A stretch of DNA of 10,486 nucleotides from Pseudomonadota bacterium (GCA_027619655.1 JAQCHR010000081.1:1-10486); one strand, 5' to 3'; shown: positions 1 through 7,338, numbered from the stretch's first letter. Translations and numbers: made by a program. The notes: generated by a model from the letters alone, not told the origin.

Positions 1-96
1 GTTGGGATTGAAATTAAACCGGACAGCAGTGGGTCAAGCCCGAACATGACATCAGGAGATGTTAGGTTGAATCCTAATTCATCGTCACCGCTCTAA
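1..96 (+). other. possible C-terminal end of a protein entering from the left edge
   Basis: Plus-strand frame 1 is open from the first base to a TAA at 94-96 (31 codons) and ends in a Ser/Asn/Pro-rich tail (RLNPNSSSPL). It would meet the minus-strand gene at 93-458 tail to tail with a 4-base overlap. The other two plus frames are closed early. The stretch is about 48% GC over bases 1-60, well below the rest of the window, so stop codons are less suppressed here and an open run of 31 codons is weak evidence. I do not recognise the peptide. It may equally be intergenic sequence. Confidence 0.22.
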
Positions 97-458
97 TCGC
101 GCCGCGTTCCCCGCTCGTCAAGCCGGTTTACAGCCTCGACACCATCGGCATTCCGAATGCGGCTTTCCCGGATAACGCCATTTTCGTAATAAGCGTAGTC
201 ATGCCTGAAGAAAAGTGCGCCATCGAAATACTTCTCAACCCGACACAACTTCCCTGCCTTGTCATAGAAGCCTATGTAATAGGTCTGTCGCGAGAGGGCA
301 ATTTCCCTGTCAATCGGTTCGACGAGATGCAGCGGAATCCAATAGCCCGCAAAACTGCCGTAATGAACGTGGCGAACCGGTTCTTCTGCAAACACCGGTG
401 CAATACCGATTCCAAAGGCCAGGACCAGAAGGATTGACAATTTCCGGGTAGCGGGCAC
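93..458 (-). CDS. small exported protein of unknown function (DUF6156-like)
   Basis: This encodes 121 residues beginning with a clear signal peptide: basic start, hydrophobic core about residues 8-20, and a V-F-A/E cleavage site after residue 24. The mature protein would therefore be periplasmic or outer-membrane associated. The mature part (HYGSFAGYWIPLHLVEPI, then QTYYIGFYD, then HDYAYYENGVIRES) resembles what I remember of the small DUF6156 family, which has no known activity; that assignment is from memory and tentative. No catalytic motif is visible. The start is GTG at 458. An AGGAAAG ribosome-binding sequence that overlaps the ppdK stop codon lies 12 bases before it, a rather long spacing. 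It follows ppdK by 17 bases on the same strand and may be read through from it. GC over 121-420 is about 51%, unlike its neighbours, which suggests a recent arrival. Confidence 0.72.
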   Translation of the reverse strand: MPATRKLSILLVLAFGIGIAPVFAEEPVRHVHYGSFAGYWIPLHLVEPIDREIALSRQTYYIGFYDKAGKLCRVEKYFDGALFFRHDYAYYENGVIRESRIRNADGVEAVNRLDERGTRRD

Positions 459-475
459 GGCAGTTGGGTACTTTC

Positions 476-3148
476 CTAGTTCATCTTCTCCGCCGCGATC
501 GCTGCCTGCGCCGCCGCCAGCCGGGCGATCGGCACGCGGTAGGGGGAGCAGGATACATAGTCCAGCCCGACATTATGGCAGAAGGCGACCGAGCGCGGGT
601 CGCCGCCGTGTTCGCCGCAGATGCCCATCTTCATGCCCGGCCGCGTGGCGCGGCCGCGTTCGACGCCGATCCTGACCAGTTCGCCGACCCCGTCCGGGTC
701 GATGGACACGAAGGGGTCGCCGTCGAGGATGCCGGCGCGTTCGTAATCCGGCAGGAAGGAGGCGGCGTCGTCGCGGCTGATGCCGAAGGTCGTCTGGGTC
801 AGGTCGTTGGTGCCGAAGCTGAAGAATTCGGCGGTTTCGGCAATGTCGCCGCCGCGCAGCGCGGCGCGCGGCAGTTCGATCATCGTGCCGACCAGGTATT
901 GCGGCGCAAGGCTCTGTTCCGCGCCGACTTCGCCGGCGACGCGGTCGATCACCGCCTTGAGGATATCCAGTTCCTTCTTGGTCGCGATCAGCGGCACCAT
1001 GACTTCCGGAACGACGGTTACGCCGGTTTCCTTTGTCACGATGACGGCGGCCTCGAAAATCGCCCGCGCCTGCATTTCGCAGATTTCGGGATAGGTGATC
1101 GCCAGCCGGCAACCGCGATGGCCCAGCATCGGGTTCGATTCCTCGAGCCGCAGCGCCCGCCGCCGCACCCGTTCCTCGGACACGCCCGCCGCGGCGGCGA
1201 CATCGGCGATTTCCGCGTCGCCCTTCGGCAGGAATTCATGCAGGGGCGGGTCGAGCAGGCGGATCGTCACCGGCAGCGATTTCATCAGCCGGAAGATCGC
1301 GGCGAAATCGTCGCGCTGCATCGGCAGGATCTTTTCCAGCGCGTGGCGGCGCCCGGCCTCGTCCTCGGCGACGATCATCTCGCGCATCGCGATGATGCGG
1401 TCGGCGTCGAAGAACATGTGCTCCGTGCGCGACAACCCGATGCCTTCCGCGCCGAAGCGCAGCGCGGTCGTGACCTCTTCCACGGTTTCCGCATTGGTGC
1501 GCACGCCCAGGGTGCGGAATTCATCCGCCCAGGTCATCAGGGTCTCGAAATCCCCGGACAGCACCGGCTCCATGGTCGCCACCGCGCCCAGCATGACCTC
1601 GCCGGCCGCGCCGTCGATGGTGATGACATCGCCCGCCCGGACGGTCTGGTTGCGGACGGTCATTTCGCCATTGCGGTAGTCGATCCGCAATTCGCCGGCG
1701 CCGGCGACGCAGGGCCGTCCCATGCCCCGGGCCACGACGGCCGCGTGGCTGGTCATGCCGCCGCGCGCGGTCAGGATGCCCTTCGCGGCATGCATGCCGT
1801 GGATGTCTTCCGGGCTGGTTTCGATCCGCACCAGGATAACCGCTTCGCCCTGGCCGGCCATTTTCTCCGCTTCGTCGGCATTGAAAACCACCTTGCCGCA
1901 GGCCGCACCCGGCGATGCCGGCAGGCCGCGCGCGATGACATTGCGCGCCGCCTTGGGGTCGAGGGTCGGGTGCAGCAACTGGTCGAGCGCCGCCGGTTCG
2001 ATGCGCGATACGGCGGTGCGGCGGTCGATCAGCCCTTCATGCGCCATATCGGTCGCGATCTTCAGCGCCGCCGCCGTCGTCCGCTTGCCGCTGCGCGTCT
2101 GCAGCATCCACAGCTTTTCCTGCTGCACGGTGAATTCGATATCCTGCATGTCCCGGTAATGGGCTTCCAGCGTGTGGCGGATCGCCTCCAGCTCGGCGAA
2201 GACGCCGGGCATGACCTCCTCCATCGAAGGCAGGGTCGATCCGGTGAGTTCCTTGCCGCGGATGGTCAGGCGCTGCGGCGTGCGGATCCCGGCGACGACA
2301 TCCTCGCCCTGCGCATTGATCAGGTATTCGCCGAAAAAGCTGTTCTCGCCGGTCGAGGGGTCGCGGGTGAAGGCGACGCCGGTGGCACAGTCATCGCCCA
2401 TGTTGCCGAAGACCATCGCCTGCACATTGACCGCCGTGCCCCATTCCTCGGGGATATCATTGAGGCGACGGTAGGTGACGGCCCGCGCCGTCTGCCAGCT
2501 GCCGAAGACGGCGGTAATTGCCCCCCAGAGCTGCACTTCGGGGTCCTGCGGGAAGGGCGCGCTGGTTTCCTCCTGCACCTTCGCCTTGAAGGCGCCGATC
2601 AGGGTTTTCAGGTCGGCGGCGGACAGCGCCGTATCCAGCGAAACGCCGCTGTCTTCCTTCTGGTATTCCAGCAGGTCCTCGAAATGGTAATGCGCAACGC
2701 CGAGCACCACATCGCCATACATCTGGATGAAGCGGCGGTAGCTGTCATAGGCGAAACGCGCATCCCCGCTGCGGGCCGCCAGCCCTTCGACCGTGACATC
2801 GTTGAGGCCGAGGTTGAGGACGGTATCCATCATGCCGGGCATCGACACCCGCGCGCCGGAGCGGACCGATACCAGCAGCGGCTTTTCCGCATCGCCGAAC
2901 TTCGCGTCGACGGAATCCTCGACCCGCTGCAGCGCCGCCCGGACCTCGCCCTCCAGTTCGGCGGGATAGGTCTCGCCGTTTTCGTAGTAGGCGGTGCAGA
3001 GCTCGGTGGTGATCGAGAAGCCCGGCGGCACCGGCAGGCCCAGATTGCACATCTCGGCCAGGTTGGCGCCCTTGCCGCCCAGCAGGTTGCGCATGTCGGC
3101 GCGGCCCTCGGCCTTGCCGTCGCCAAACCCGTACACCCATTTCGTCAT
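476..3148 (-). CDS. ppdK: pyruvate, phosphate dikinase
   Basis: PPDK is a cytoplasmic enzyme that interconverts pyruvate + ATP + Pi and PEP + AMP + PPi, linking glycolysis and gluconeogenesis. The 890 residues match the usual family length. Domains run in order: an N-terminal ATP-grasp nucleotide domain (GGKGANLAEM at 24-33, SVRSGARVSMPGMMDT at 94-109, TRDPSTGENSFFGEY at 261-275); the swivelling phosphohistidine domain (GGMTSHAAVVARG at 463-475, with His468 as the phosphate carrier and Thr466 as the residue that regulatory kinases target in this family); and a C-terminal PEP/pyruvate barrel (GIGLSRTEHMFF at 569-580, FGTNDLTQTTFG at 778-789, GICGEHGGD at 842-850 with the catalytic Cys844). All key residues are present. 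The ATG lies 7 bases after the glyS stop, and GAGGG inside the end of glyS can serve as its ribosome-binding site, so it is very probably co-transcribed and possibly translationally coupled with glyS. The regulatory PPDK kinase/phosphorylase gene is not in the window. Confidence 0.98.
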   Translation of the reverse strand: MTKWVYGFGDGKAEGRADMRNLLGGKGANLAEMCNLGLPVPPGFSITTELCTAYYENGETYPAELEGEVRAALQRVEDSVDAKFGDAEKPLLVSVRSGARVSMPGMMDTVLNLGLNDVTVEGLAARSGDARFAYDSYRRFIQMYGDVVLGVAHYHFEDLLEYQKEDSGVSLDTALSAADLKTLIGAFKAKVQEETSAPFPQDPEVQLWGAITAVFGSWQTARAVTYRRLNDIPEEWGTAVNVQAMVFGNMGDDCATGVAFTRDPSTGENSFFGEYLINAQGEDVVAGIRTPQRLTIRGKELTGSTLPSMEEVMPGVFAELEAIRHTLEAHYRDMQDIEFTVQQEKLWMLQTRSGKRTTAAALKIATDMAHEGLIDRRTAVSRIEPAALDQLLHPTLDPKAARNVIARGLPASPGAACGKVVFNADEAEKMAGQGEAVILVRIETSPEDIHGMHAAKGILTARGGMTSHAAVVARGMGRPCVAGAGELRIDYRNGEMTVRNQTVRAGDVITIDGAAGEVMLGAVATMEPVLSGDFETLMTWADEFRTLGVRTNAETVEEVTTALRFGAEGIGLSRTEHMFFDADRIIAMREMIVAEDEAGRRHALEKILPMQRDDFAAIFRLMKSLPVTIRLLDPPLHEFLPKGDAEIADVAAAAGVSEERVRRRALRLEESNPMLGHRGCRLAITYPEICEMQARAIFEAAVIVTKETGVTVVPEVMVPLIATKKELDILKAVIDRVAGEVGAEQSLAPQYLVGTMIELPRAALRGGDIAETAEFFSFGTNDLTQTTFGISRDDAASFLPDYERAGILDGDPFVSIDPDGVGELVRIGVERGRATRPGMKMGICGEHGGDPRSVAFCHNVGLDYVSCSPYRVPIARLAAAQAAIAAEKMN

Positions 3149-3155
3149 GGCCGTT

Positions 3156-5270
3156 CTAACCCTCGATCTGGCCGAAATCCGCGACGCCGCGCATCACATC
3201 CGTCAGATGCGCCAGCAGGCAGAGCCGGTTCCGGCGTGTTTCCGCGTCATCCGCGTTAACGGTTACCTTGTCAAAAAACAGATCCACCGGCGCGCGCAGC
3301 CGCGCCAGCGCGTTCATGGCGCCGGCATAATCCTCCCCGGCGACCAGCGGCGCGATGGCCGCGCGGGTTTCCTCCAGCGCGGTCCACAGGGCGGCTTCCT
3401 CGCCCGCGGCGCTTGCGGGGCGGTAGTCGCCCGGCGCGAATTCCGCCTTGTCCTTGCCCGATTCGATGCGGACGATATTGGCCGCGCGGCGGTTGGCGAT
3501 CAGCAGGTTTTCGCCGTCATTGCTCGCGACCAGCGCCGCCAGCGCATCGACCCGCGCCATCAGCCGGACGAGGTCGTCCTCCTCGCCCTGTTCGAAGATC
3601 GCCGCGATCAGGTCATGGCGCACGCCCTGTTCGCGCAGGTAAACCTTCAGCCGGTCGGCGAAGAAACCGAGCAGGTCGCGGGCCGCCGCACGCGCCGTGG
3701 ACGCGACATCCCGCCCCGCCGGCAGGGCGATCTTTTCTTCCCGGTACAGTTGCACCGCCGTTGCAAACGCCGGCAGCAGGTTGAGCCGCAGCCCGTTTTC
3801 CAGGATCAGGCGGATCACGCCCAGCGCCGCGCGGCGCAGCGCGAACGGGTCCTTCGACCCGGTCGGCTTTTCGTCGATCAGCCAGAACCCGACCAGCGTG
3901 TCGATCTTGTCGGCCAGCGCCACCGCGACCGACACCGGCGCCTTCGGGCAGCTGTCATTCGGCCCCAGCGGGGAATAATGCTCGGCGATGGCGTTGGCCA
4001 CATCCGCGCTTTCGCCGTCGCCCAGCGCGTAGTAGCGGCCCATTATGCCCTGCAGGTCGGGGAATTCGCCGACCATGCCGGTGACAAGGTCCGCCTTGCA
4101 CAGCAGCGCCGCACTGCGCGCGGAATCCCGGTCGGCGCCGGGAATACTGTCCGACAGGTCGGCGGCCAGCGCCGCGATCCGCTGGATCTTCTCCGCGACC
4201 GTGCCCAGCTTCGCGTGGAACACGATGGCTTCCAGCGCCGGCGCGCGGTCGGCCAGCTTCATGCTGCGGTCCTGGTCCCAGAAGAACTTGGCGTCGGACA
4301 GCCGCGCGCGCAGCACGCGCTCGTTGCCCGCGGTGATCGCACTGCCGCCATCCGCCGCCGCCATATTGGCGACGAAGCCGAAGCGCGGCGCCAGCGACCC
4401 GTCAGGTTTCAGCAGCGAGAAGTATTTCTGATGGGTGCGCATGGAGGAGGTCAGCGCCTCCGCCGGCGCATCCATGAAGGCCGCATCGATATCGCCGATC
4501 AGCGCGACCGGAAATTCGACCAGCCCGGCGACTTCGTCTAGCAGGCCCGGGTCGGTCCGGACCGTCAGCCCCTCCGCCGCCGCCTGCGCCGCAAGGTCGC
4601 GTTCGATGATCGCGCGCCGTTCCGCCGGGTCGATCAGCACTTTGGCGTCCCGCAGCTTGACGCGGTAATCGGCGAAGGACGAGACAGCGAATGCATCGGG
4701 CGCCAGGAAACGGTGACCGCTGGTCCGCGCCCCGGCCGGCACGCTGCCGCCCTGCAGGTCCACGGCAAAATCGATTGCCTTGCCGTCGAAAAGGGCCAGC
4801 ACGCTGTGCAACGGTCGCACCCAGCGGAAACCGGTCGCACCCCAGCGCATCGATTTCGGCCAGGGCAGATCGGCCAGGACCGTGCCGAGCAGGTCCGCCA
4901 GCGCCTGTGTCGTGGCGACGCCCTGACGTTCGCTCACCGCGAACCAGATTTCGCCGCCCTTGCCCATGTCGCGCTTTTCGCACTGGTCGAGCGAGTCAAG
5001 CCCGGCGGCGCGCAGGAAGCCTTCGATCGCCTTGTCCGGCGCCCCGACCCGCGGGCCCTTGCGTTCCTCGGTCAGGTCAGGCTGGCGTTCGGGAAGCCCG
5101 TCCACGACCAGCACCAGCCGGCGCGGCGTGACATAGGCTTCGGCGCTGGTGAAATCGAGCCGCGCCTTCTTCAGTCCCTCGGTGACGAGGCGTTTCAGGT
5201 CATCGGCGGCCCGCGCCTGCATGCGCGCCGGAATTTCCTCCGACAGGAGTTCGAGCAGGAATTCAGACAT
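3156..5270 (-). CDS. glyS: glycine--tRNA ligase beta subunit
   Basis: This is the beta subunit of the bacterial two-subunit glycyl-tRNA synthetase, which charges tRNA-Gly in the cytoplasm using ATP and releases AMP and PPi. The alpha subunit carries the adenylation site, and beta supplies most tRNA contacts. The 704 residues are of normal length. The family N-terminus FLLELLSEEIPARMQ (4-18) is followed by YVTPRRLVLVVDGLP (46-60), MRTHQKYFSLL (277-287), the CKADLVTGMVGEFPDLQG segment (391-408) of the HD-like region, and DKIDTLVGFWLIDEKPTGSK (454-473). The C-terminal DALR-type anticodon-binding domain covers roughly 580-690. The ATG sits inside the last codons of glyQ (8-base overlap), implying translational coupling that would keep the two subunits in step. 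Its 3' end lies 7 bases from ppdK. Confidence 0.98.
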   Translation of the reverse strand: MSEFLLELLSEEIPARMQARAADDLKRLVTEGLKKARLDFTSAEAYVTPRRLVLVVDGLPERQPDLTEERKGPRVGAPDKAIEGFLRAAGLDSLDQCEKRDMGKGGEIWFAVSERQGVATTQALADLLGTVLADLPWPKSMRWGATGFRWVRPLHSVLALFDGKAIDFAVDLQGGSVPAGARTSGHRFLAPDAFAVSSFADYRVKLRDAKVLIDPAERRAIIERDLAAQAAAEGLTVRTDPGLLDEVAGLVEFPVALIGDIDAAFMDAPAEALTSSMRTHQKYFSLLKPDGSLAPRFGFVANMAAADGGSAITAGNERVLRARLSDAKFFWDQDRSMKLADRAPALEAIVFHAKLGTVAEKIQRIAALAADLSDSIPGADRDSARSAALLCKADLVTGMVGEFPDLQGIMGRYYALGDGESADVANAIAEHYSPLGPNDSCPKAPVSVAVALADKIDTLVGFWLIDEKPTGSKDPFALRRAALGVIRLILENGLRLNLLPAFATAVQLYREEKIALPAGRDVASTARAAARDLLGFFADRLKVYLREQGVRHDLIAAIFEQGEEDDLVRLMARVDALAALVASNDGENLLIANRRAANIVRIESGKDKAEFAPGDYRPASAAGEEAALWTALEETRAAIAPLVAGEDYAGAMNALARLRAPVDLFFDKVTVNADDAETRRNRLCLLAHLTDVMRGVADFGQIEG

Positions 5271-6132
5271 CGCCGGCCACCCAGGCGTCGCAGCAGCCCT
5301 TGGCCAGCGCGCGGACGCGGGCGATATAGGCCTGGCGCTCGGTCACGCTGATCACGCCGCGCGCATCAAGCAGGTTGAACAGGTGGCTGGCCTTCAGGCA
5401 CTGGTCATAGGCAGGCAGCGCCAGTTCGCCGGCGAGCAGCGCGGCGCATCCCTTTTCCGCGTCGGCGAAATGCCGGAACAGGATATCGGTGTCGGCCAGT
5501 TCGAAATTATGCTTCGAATATTCCACCTCGGCGCGGTGGAACACGTCGCCGTATTTCACGCCCGCGCCGTTGAAATCGAGGTCATAGACGTTTTCCACGC
5601 CCTGCACATACATGGCCAGCCGTTCCAGCCCGTAGGTCAGTTCCACCGCCACCGGATTGCAGTCGATGCCGCCGACCTGCTGGAAATAGGTGAACTGGCT
5701 GACTTCCATGCCGTCGCACCAGACTTCCCAGCCCAGCCCCCAGGCGCCCAGCGTCGGGCTTTCCCAGTCGTCCTCGACGAAGCGGATGTCATGCGCCATC
5801 GCGTCGATGCCCAGTACCGCGAGGCTGTCTAGATAAAGCTGCTGGCTGTCCTGCGGCGAGGGTTTGAGGATCACCTGATACTGGTAGTAATGCTGCAGCC
5901 GGTTGGGGTTTTCGCCATAGCGGCCGTCGGTCGGGCGACGCGAAGGCTGCACATAGGCGGCGCGCCAGGGTTTCGGGCCGAGCGCGCGCAGCGTCGTGGC
6001 GGGATGGAAGGTCCCGGCGCCGACTTCCATGTCGTAGGGCTGCAGAATCACGCAGCCCTGCCGCGACCAGTAGTCGTGCAGTTTGAGGATCAGAGACTGG
6101 AAGCTACTGTTTTCAGCGTTGTTTTGGGCCAT
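5263..6132 (-). CDS. glyQ: glycine--tRNA ligase alpha subunit
   Basis: This is the catalytic (class II core) subunit of the heterotetrameric glycyl-tRNA synthetase, which forms glycyl-adenylate and transfers glycine to tRNA-Gly. The protein has 289 residues, the usual length. Visible family blocks are FQSLILKLHDYWSRQGCVIL (11-30), ATTLRALGPKPW and RAAYVQPSRRPTDGRYG (45-73), WESPTLGAWGLGWEVW (123-138) and the class II motif 3 segment ELTYGLERLAMY (164-175). The ATG at 6132 gives the standard N-terminus. No strong Shine-Dalgarno is visible directly upstream. A promoter-like TTGACC-17-TAGGTT lies in the 67-base gap before it, so glyQ-glyS-ppdK may form a transcription unit of their own within the larger cluster. 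No T-box or glycine riboswitch fits in so short a leader. Confidence 0.98.
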   Translation of the reverse strand: MAQNNAENSSFQSLILKLHDYWSRQGCVILQPYDMEVGAGTFHPATTLRALGPKPWRAAYVQPSRRPTDGRYGENPNRLQHYYQYQVILKPSPQDSQQLYLDSLAVLGIDAMAHDIRFVEDDWESPTLGAWGLGWEVWCDGMEVSQFTYFQQVGGIDCNPVAVELTYGLERLAMYVQGVENVYDLDFNGAGVKYGDVFHRAEVEYSKHNFELADTDILFRHFADAEKGCAALLAGELALPAYDQCLKASHLFNLLDARGVISVTERQAYIARVRALAKGCCDAWVAGDV

Positions 6133-6165
6133 GATCCGGCCAGAAATTATGAATTTGTGCGGCGC

Positions 6166-6194
6166 AACCTAGCGGCGCGACCTGACCGGGTCAA
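6166..6194 (-). promoter_or_regulatory. candidate promoter of glyQ-glyS-ppdK
   Basis: On the minus strand TTGACC (6194-6189) and TAGGTT (6171-6166) are separated by 17 bases. The -35 matches five of six consensus positions and the -10 has a TAnnTT form. The predicted start, near 6159, leaves a leader of about 27 bases before the glyQ ATG. The -35 lies a few bases beyond the stop of the preceding small gene. An 11-base dyad TGACC-G-GGTCA (plus strand, 6183-6193) overlaps the -35 and could be an operator. Confidence 0.45.
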
Positions 6195-6199
6195 CCGGA

Positions 6200-6418
6200 T
6201 CAGTACGGGCACGCGGATTTGCCGCAGTCCGCCGCCCCGACCGTGGCGACATAGGTGCCGCAGACAGGGCATTGAACCGTGTCGGCGACGCCCGAAACGG
6301 CGTCTTTTTTTTCCTGCGCGACCTTCTCCCGGCGCTGCAGGTCGATGCGGGTGAACAGTTTGAACCCGTACCAGACAGCGCCGATGGCGATCACGAGGAT
6401 AATCAGCTTGGTCAACAT
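6200..6418 (-). CDS. small membrane-anchored four-cysteine protein (PP0621-like)
   Basis: This 72-residue protein has one N-terminal membrane segment (about residues 4-20, IILVIAIGAVWYGF core), then a charged linker rich in Arg, Lys and Glu (24-40), and a C-terminal four-cysteine cluster: Cys50 and Cys53 in CPVC, Cys65 and Cys70 in CGKSAC. This resembles a small zinc ribbon. The layout and the CPVCGTYV block recall the uncharacterised PP0621 family, an assignment made from memory. The cysteine head could face the cytoplasm, given the positive linker after the helix. Function is unknown. It lies between an S49 peptidase (44 bases upstream) and glyQ (67 bases downstream). No Shine-Dalgarno precedes the ATG, while a TATAGT -10-like box lies only 6 bases before it. 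The coding sequence has a run of eight A (6312-6305) in the linker. Confidence 0.8.
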   Translation of the reverse strand: MLTKLIILVIAIGAVWYGFKLFTRIDLQRREKVAQEKKDAVSGVADTVQCPVCGTYVATVGAADCGKSACPY

Positions 6419-6424
6419 GGGATA

Positions 6425-6455
6425 ACTATATGCGCCGGCAGGGATTTACGGTCAA
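6425..6455 (-). promoter_or_regulatory. candidate promoter placing the transcript start at the ATG of the four-cysteine gene
   Basis: On the minus strand TTGACC (6455-6450) and TATAGT (6430-6425, five of six consensus positions) are separated by 19 bases, longer than ideal. Only six bases separate TATAGT from the ATG at 6418, so a typical start point would fall on the A of the ATG and give a leaderless mRNA. The absence of a ribosome-binding sequence fits this. An alternative -10, CATATA, has 17-base spacing but a poorer match. Confidence 0.4.
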
Positions 6456-6462
6456 GCCGGGG

Positions 6463-7338
6463 TTACAGCCCGTAACGGCCCCACAGGACCCGCGCTTCCA
6501 GGGCGCCGACCAGGTCATCCACCCAGGCCGCCTGCAGGCCGAATTTACGCTCGATCCAGCCCTTGCGGCCATCGACGCCCCGCAACCGCACCTTTTCGCC
6601 GAATTTCGCCCGCATGACGCTGCGCAGATCGCCGATATCGTCGATCAGCCCCAGCTCCTTCGCCCGGTTCCCGGTCCAGAACTCGCCGCTGAACAGGGTC
6701 GCGTCATCCGCGGCCAGCCGGTCGCCGCGCCGGTCGCGCACATGCCGCTTGAACTGGTCGTGGATATCGCGCTGCAGATCCTTCAGATGCGCGATATCGT
6801 CGGGATTTTCGGGCTGGAACGGGTCGAGGATCGCCTTCTTGTCGCCGGCGGTATGGACGCGGCGCTCGACGCCGATCTTCTCCAGCAGCGCCGGGAAGCC
6901 GAATCCGGCCGAGACGACCCCGATGGAGCCGATGACCGAGGCGCCATCCGCCAGGATTTCATCGCCGGCGCAGGCCAGCCAGTACCCGCCCGACGCCGCC
7001 ACATCCTCGCAGAACGCGTAGACCGGCACCTTTTTTTCGTCCGCGAGGGCGCGGATCCGCTTCGCGATCAGCGCCGACTGCACCGGCGATCCGCCCGGCG
7101 AATTGACCAGCAGCGCGACCGCCGACAGTTGCGGCGTCTTGAACGCGCGTTCGATGGGATCGGCGAGGTCCTCCAGGGTCAACCCGCCGCGCCGGATGCC
7201 GCCGGTCCGGCCGATAACCCCGGACAGTCGCAACACCGCGACCTGTGGCTGCTTGTTCAGTTTTTCCGCCAGTTTGTCGCCGGCCCAGGGCACGCGGCGG
7301 ATCAGGCGCATCATTTTGTTTTCAGTCATGGCTGCCAT
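6463..7338 (-). CDS. sppA: S49 family serine peptidase (SppA/SohB type)
   Basis: This 291-residue protease belongs to the signal-peptide-peptidase A / SohB family, which degrades remnant signal peptides and other membrane-associated peptides with a Ser-Lys dyad. Family blocks are ALLVNSPGGSPVQS (75-88), AFCEDVAASGGYWLACAGDE (108-127) with nucleophile Ser116, ASVIGSIGVVS (133-143), and AGDKKAILDPF (164-174), where Lys168 aligns with the general base. The length matches the short single-domain form (E. coli SppA is about twice as long). Unlike many relatives, it has no N-terminal hydrophobic helix: the first 30 residues are basic and amphipathic, so it may be cytoplasmic or only peripherally bound. 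The start may be the ATG at 7338 or the second ATG at 7329; neither has a good ribosome-binding site. It lies 38 bases after the methyltransferase gene in the same cluster. Confidence 0.9.
   Translation of the reverse strand: MAAMTENKMMRLIRRVPWAGDKLAEKLNKQPQVAVLRLSGVIGRTGGIRRGGLTLEDLADPIERAFKTPQLSAVALLVNSPGGSPVQSALIAKRIRALADEKKVPVYAFCEDVAASGGYWLACAGDEILADGASVIGSIGVVSAGFGFPALLEKIGVERRVHTAGDKKAILDPFQPENPDDIAHLKDLQRDIHDQFKRHVRDRRGDRLAADDATLFSGEFWTGNRAKELGLIDDIGDLRSVMRAKFGEKVRLRGVDGRKGWIERKFGLQAAWVDDLVGALEARVLWGRYGL

Noticed and set aside
61..78. Hairpin TTAGG-N6-CCTAA as terminator of the small exported protein gene
   Set aside because: The stem is only 5 bases, AT-rich, and no T-run follows on the minus strand; too weak to annotate.
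464..3259. A 931-codon open frame on the plus strand opposite the whole of ppdK
   Set aside because: The translation is low-complexity, rich in Arg, His, Ala, Gly and Asp, with no domain I recognise. Long antisense frames are expected opposite GC-rich genes with strong third-position bias, and ppdK itself is unmistakable.
2994..4541. A 515-codon plus-strand frame opposite the ppdK start and glyS
   Set aside because: It has Arg/Gln/Val-rich antisense composition and crosses two genuine genes; this is a shadow of their codon bias.
6133..6199. T-box or glycine riboswitch before glyQ
   Set aside because: The gap is only 67 bases and, with the predicted start point, the leader is about 27 bases; neither element fits and no conserved core is visible.
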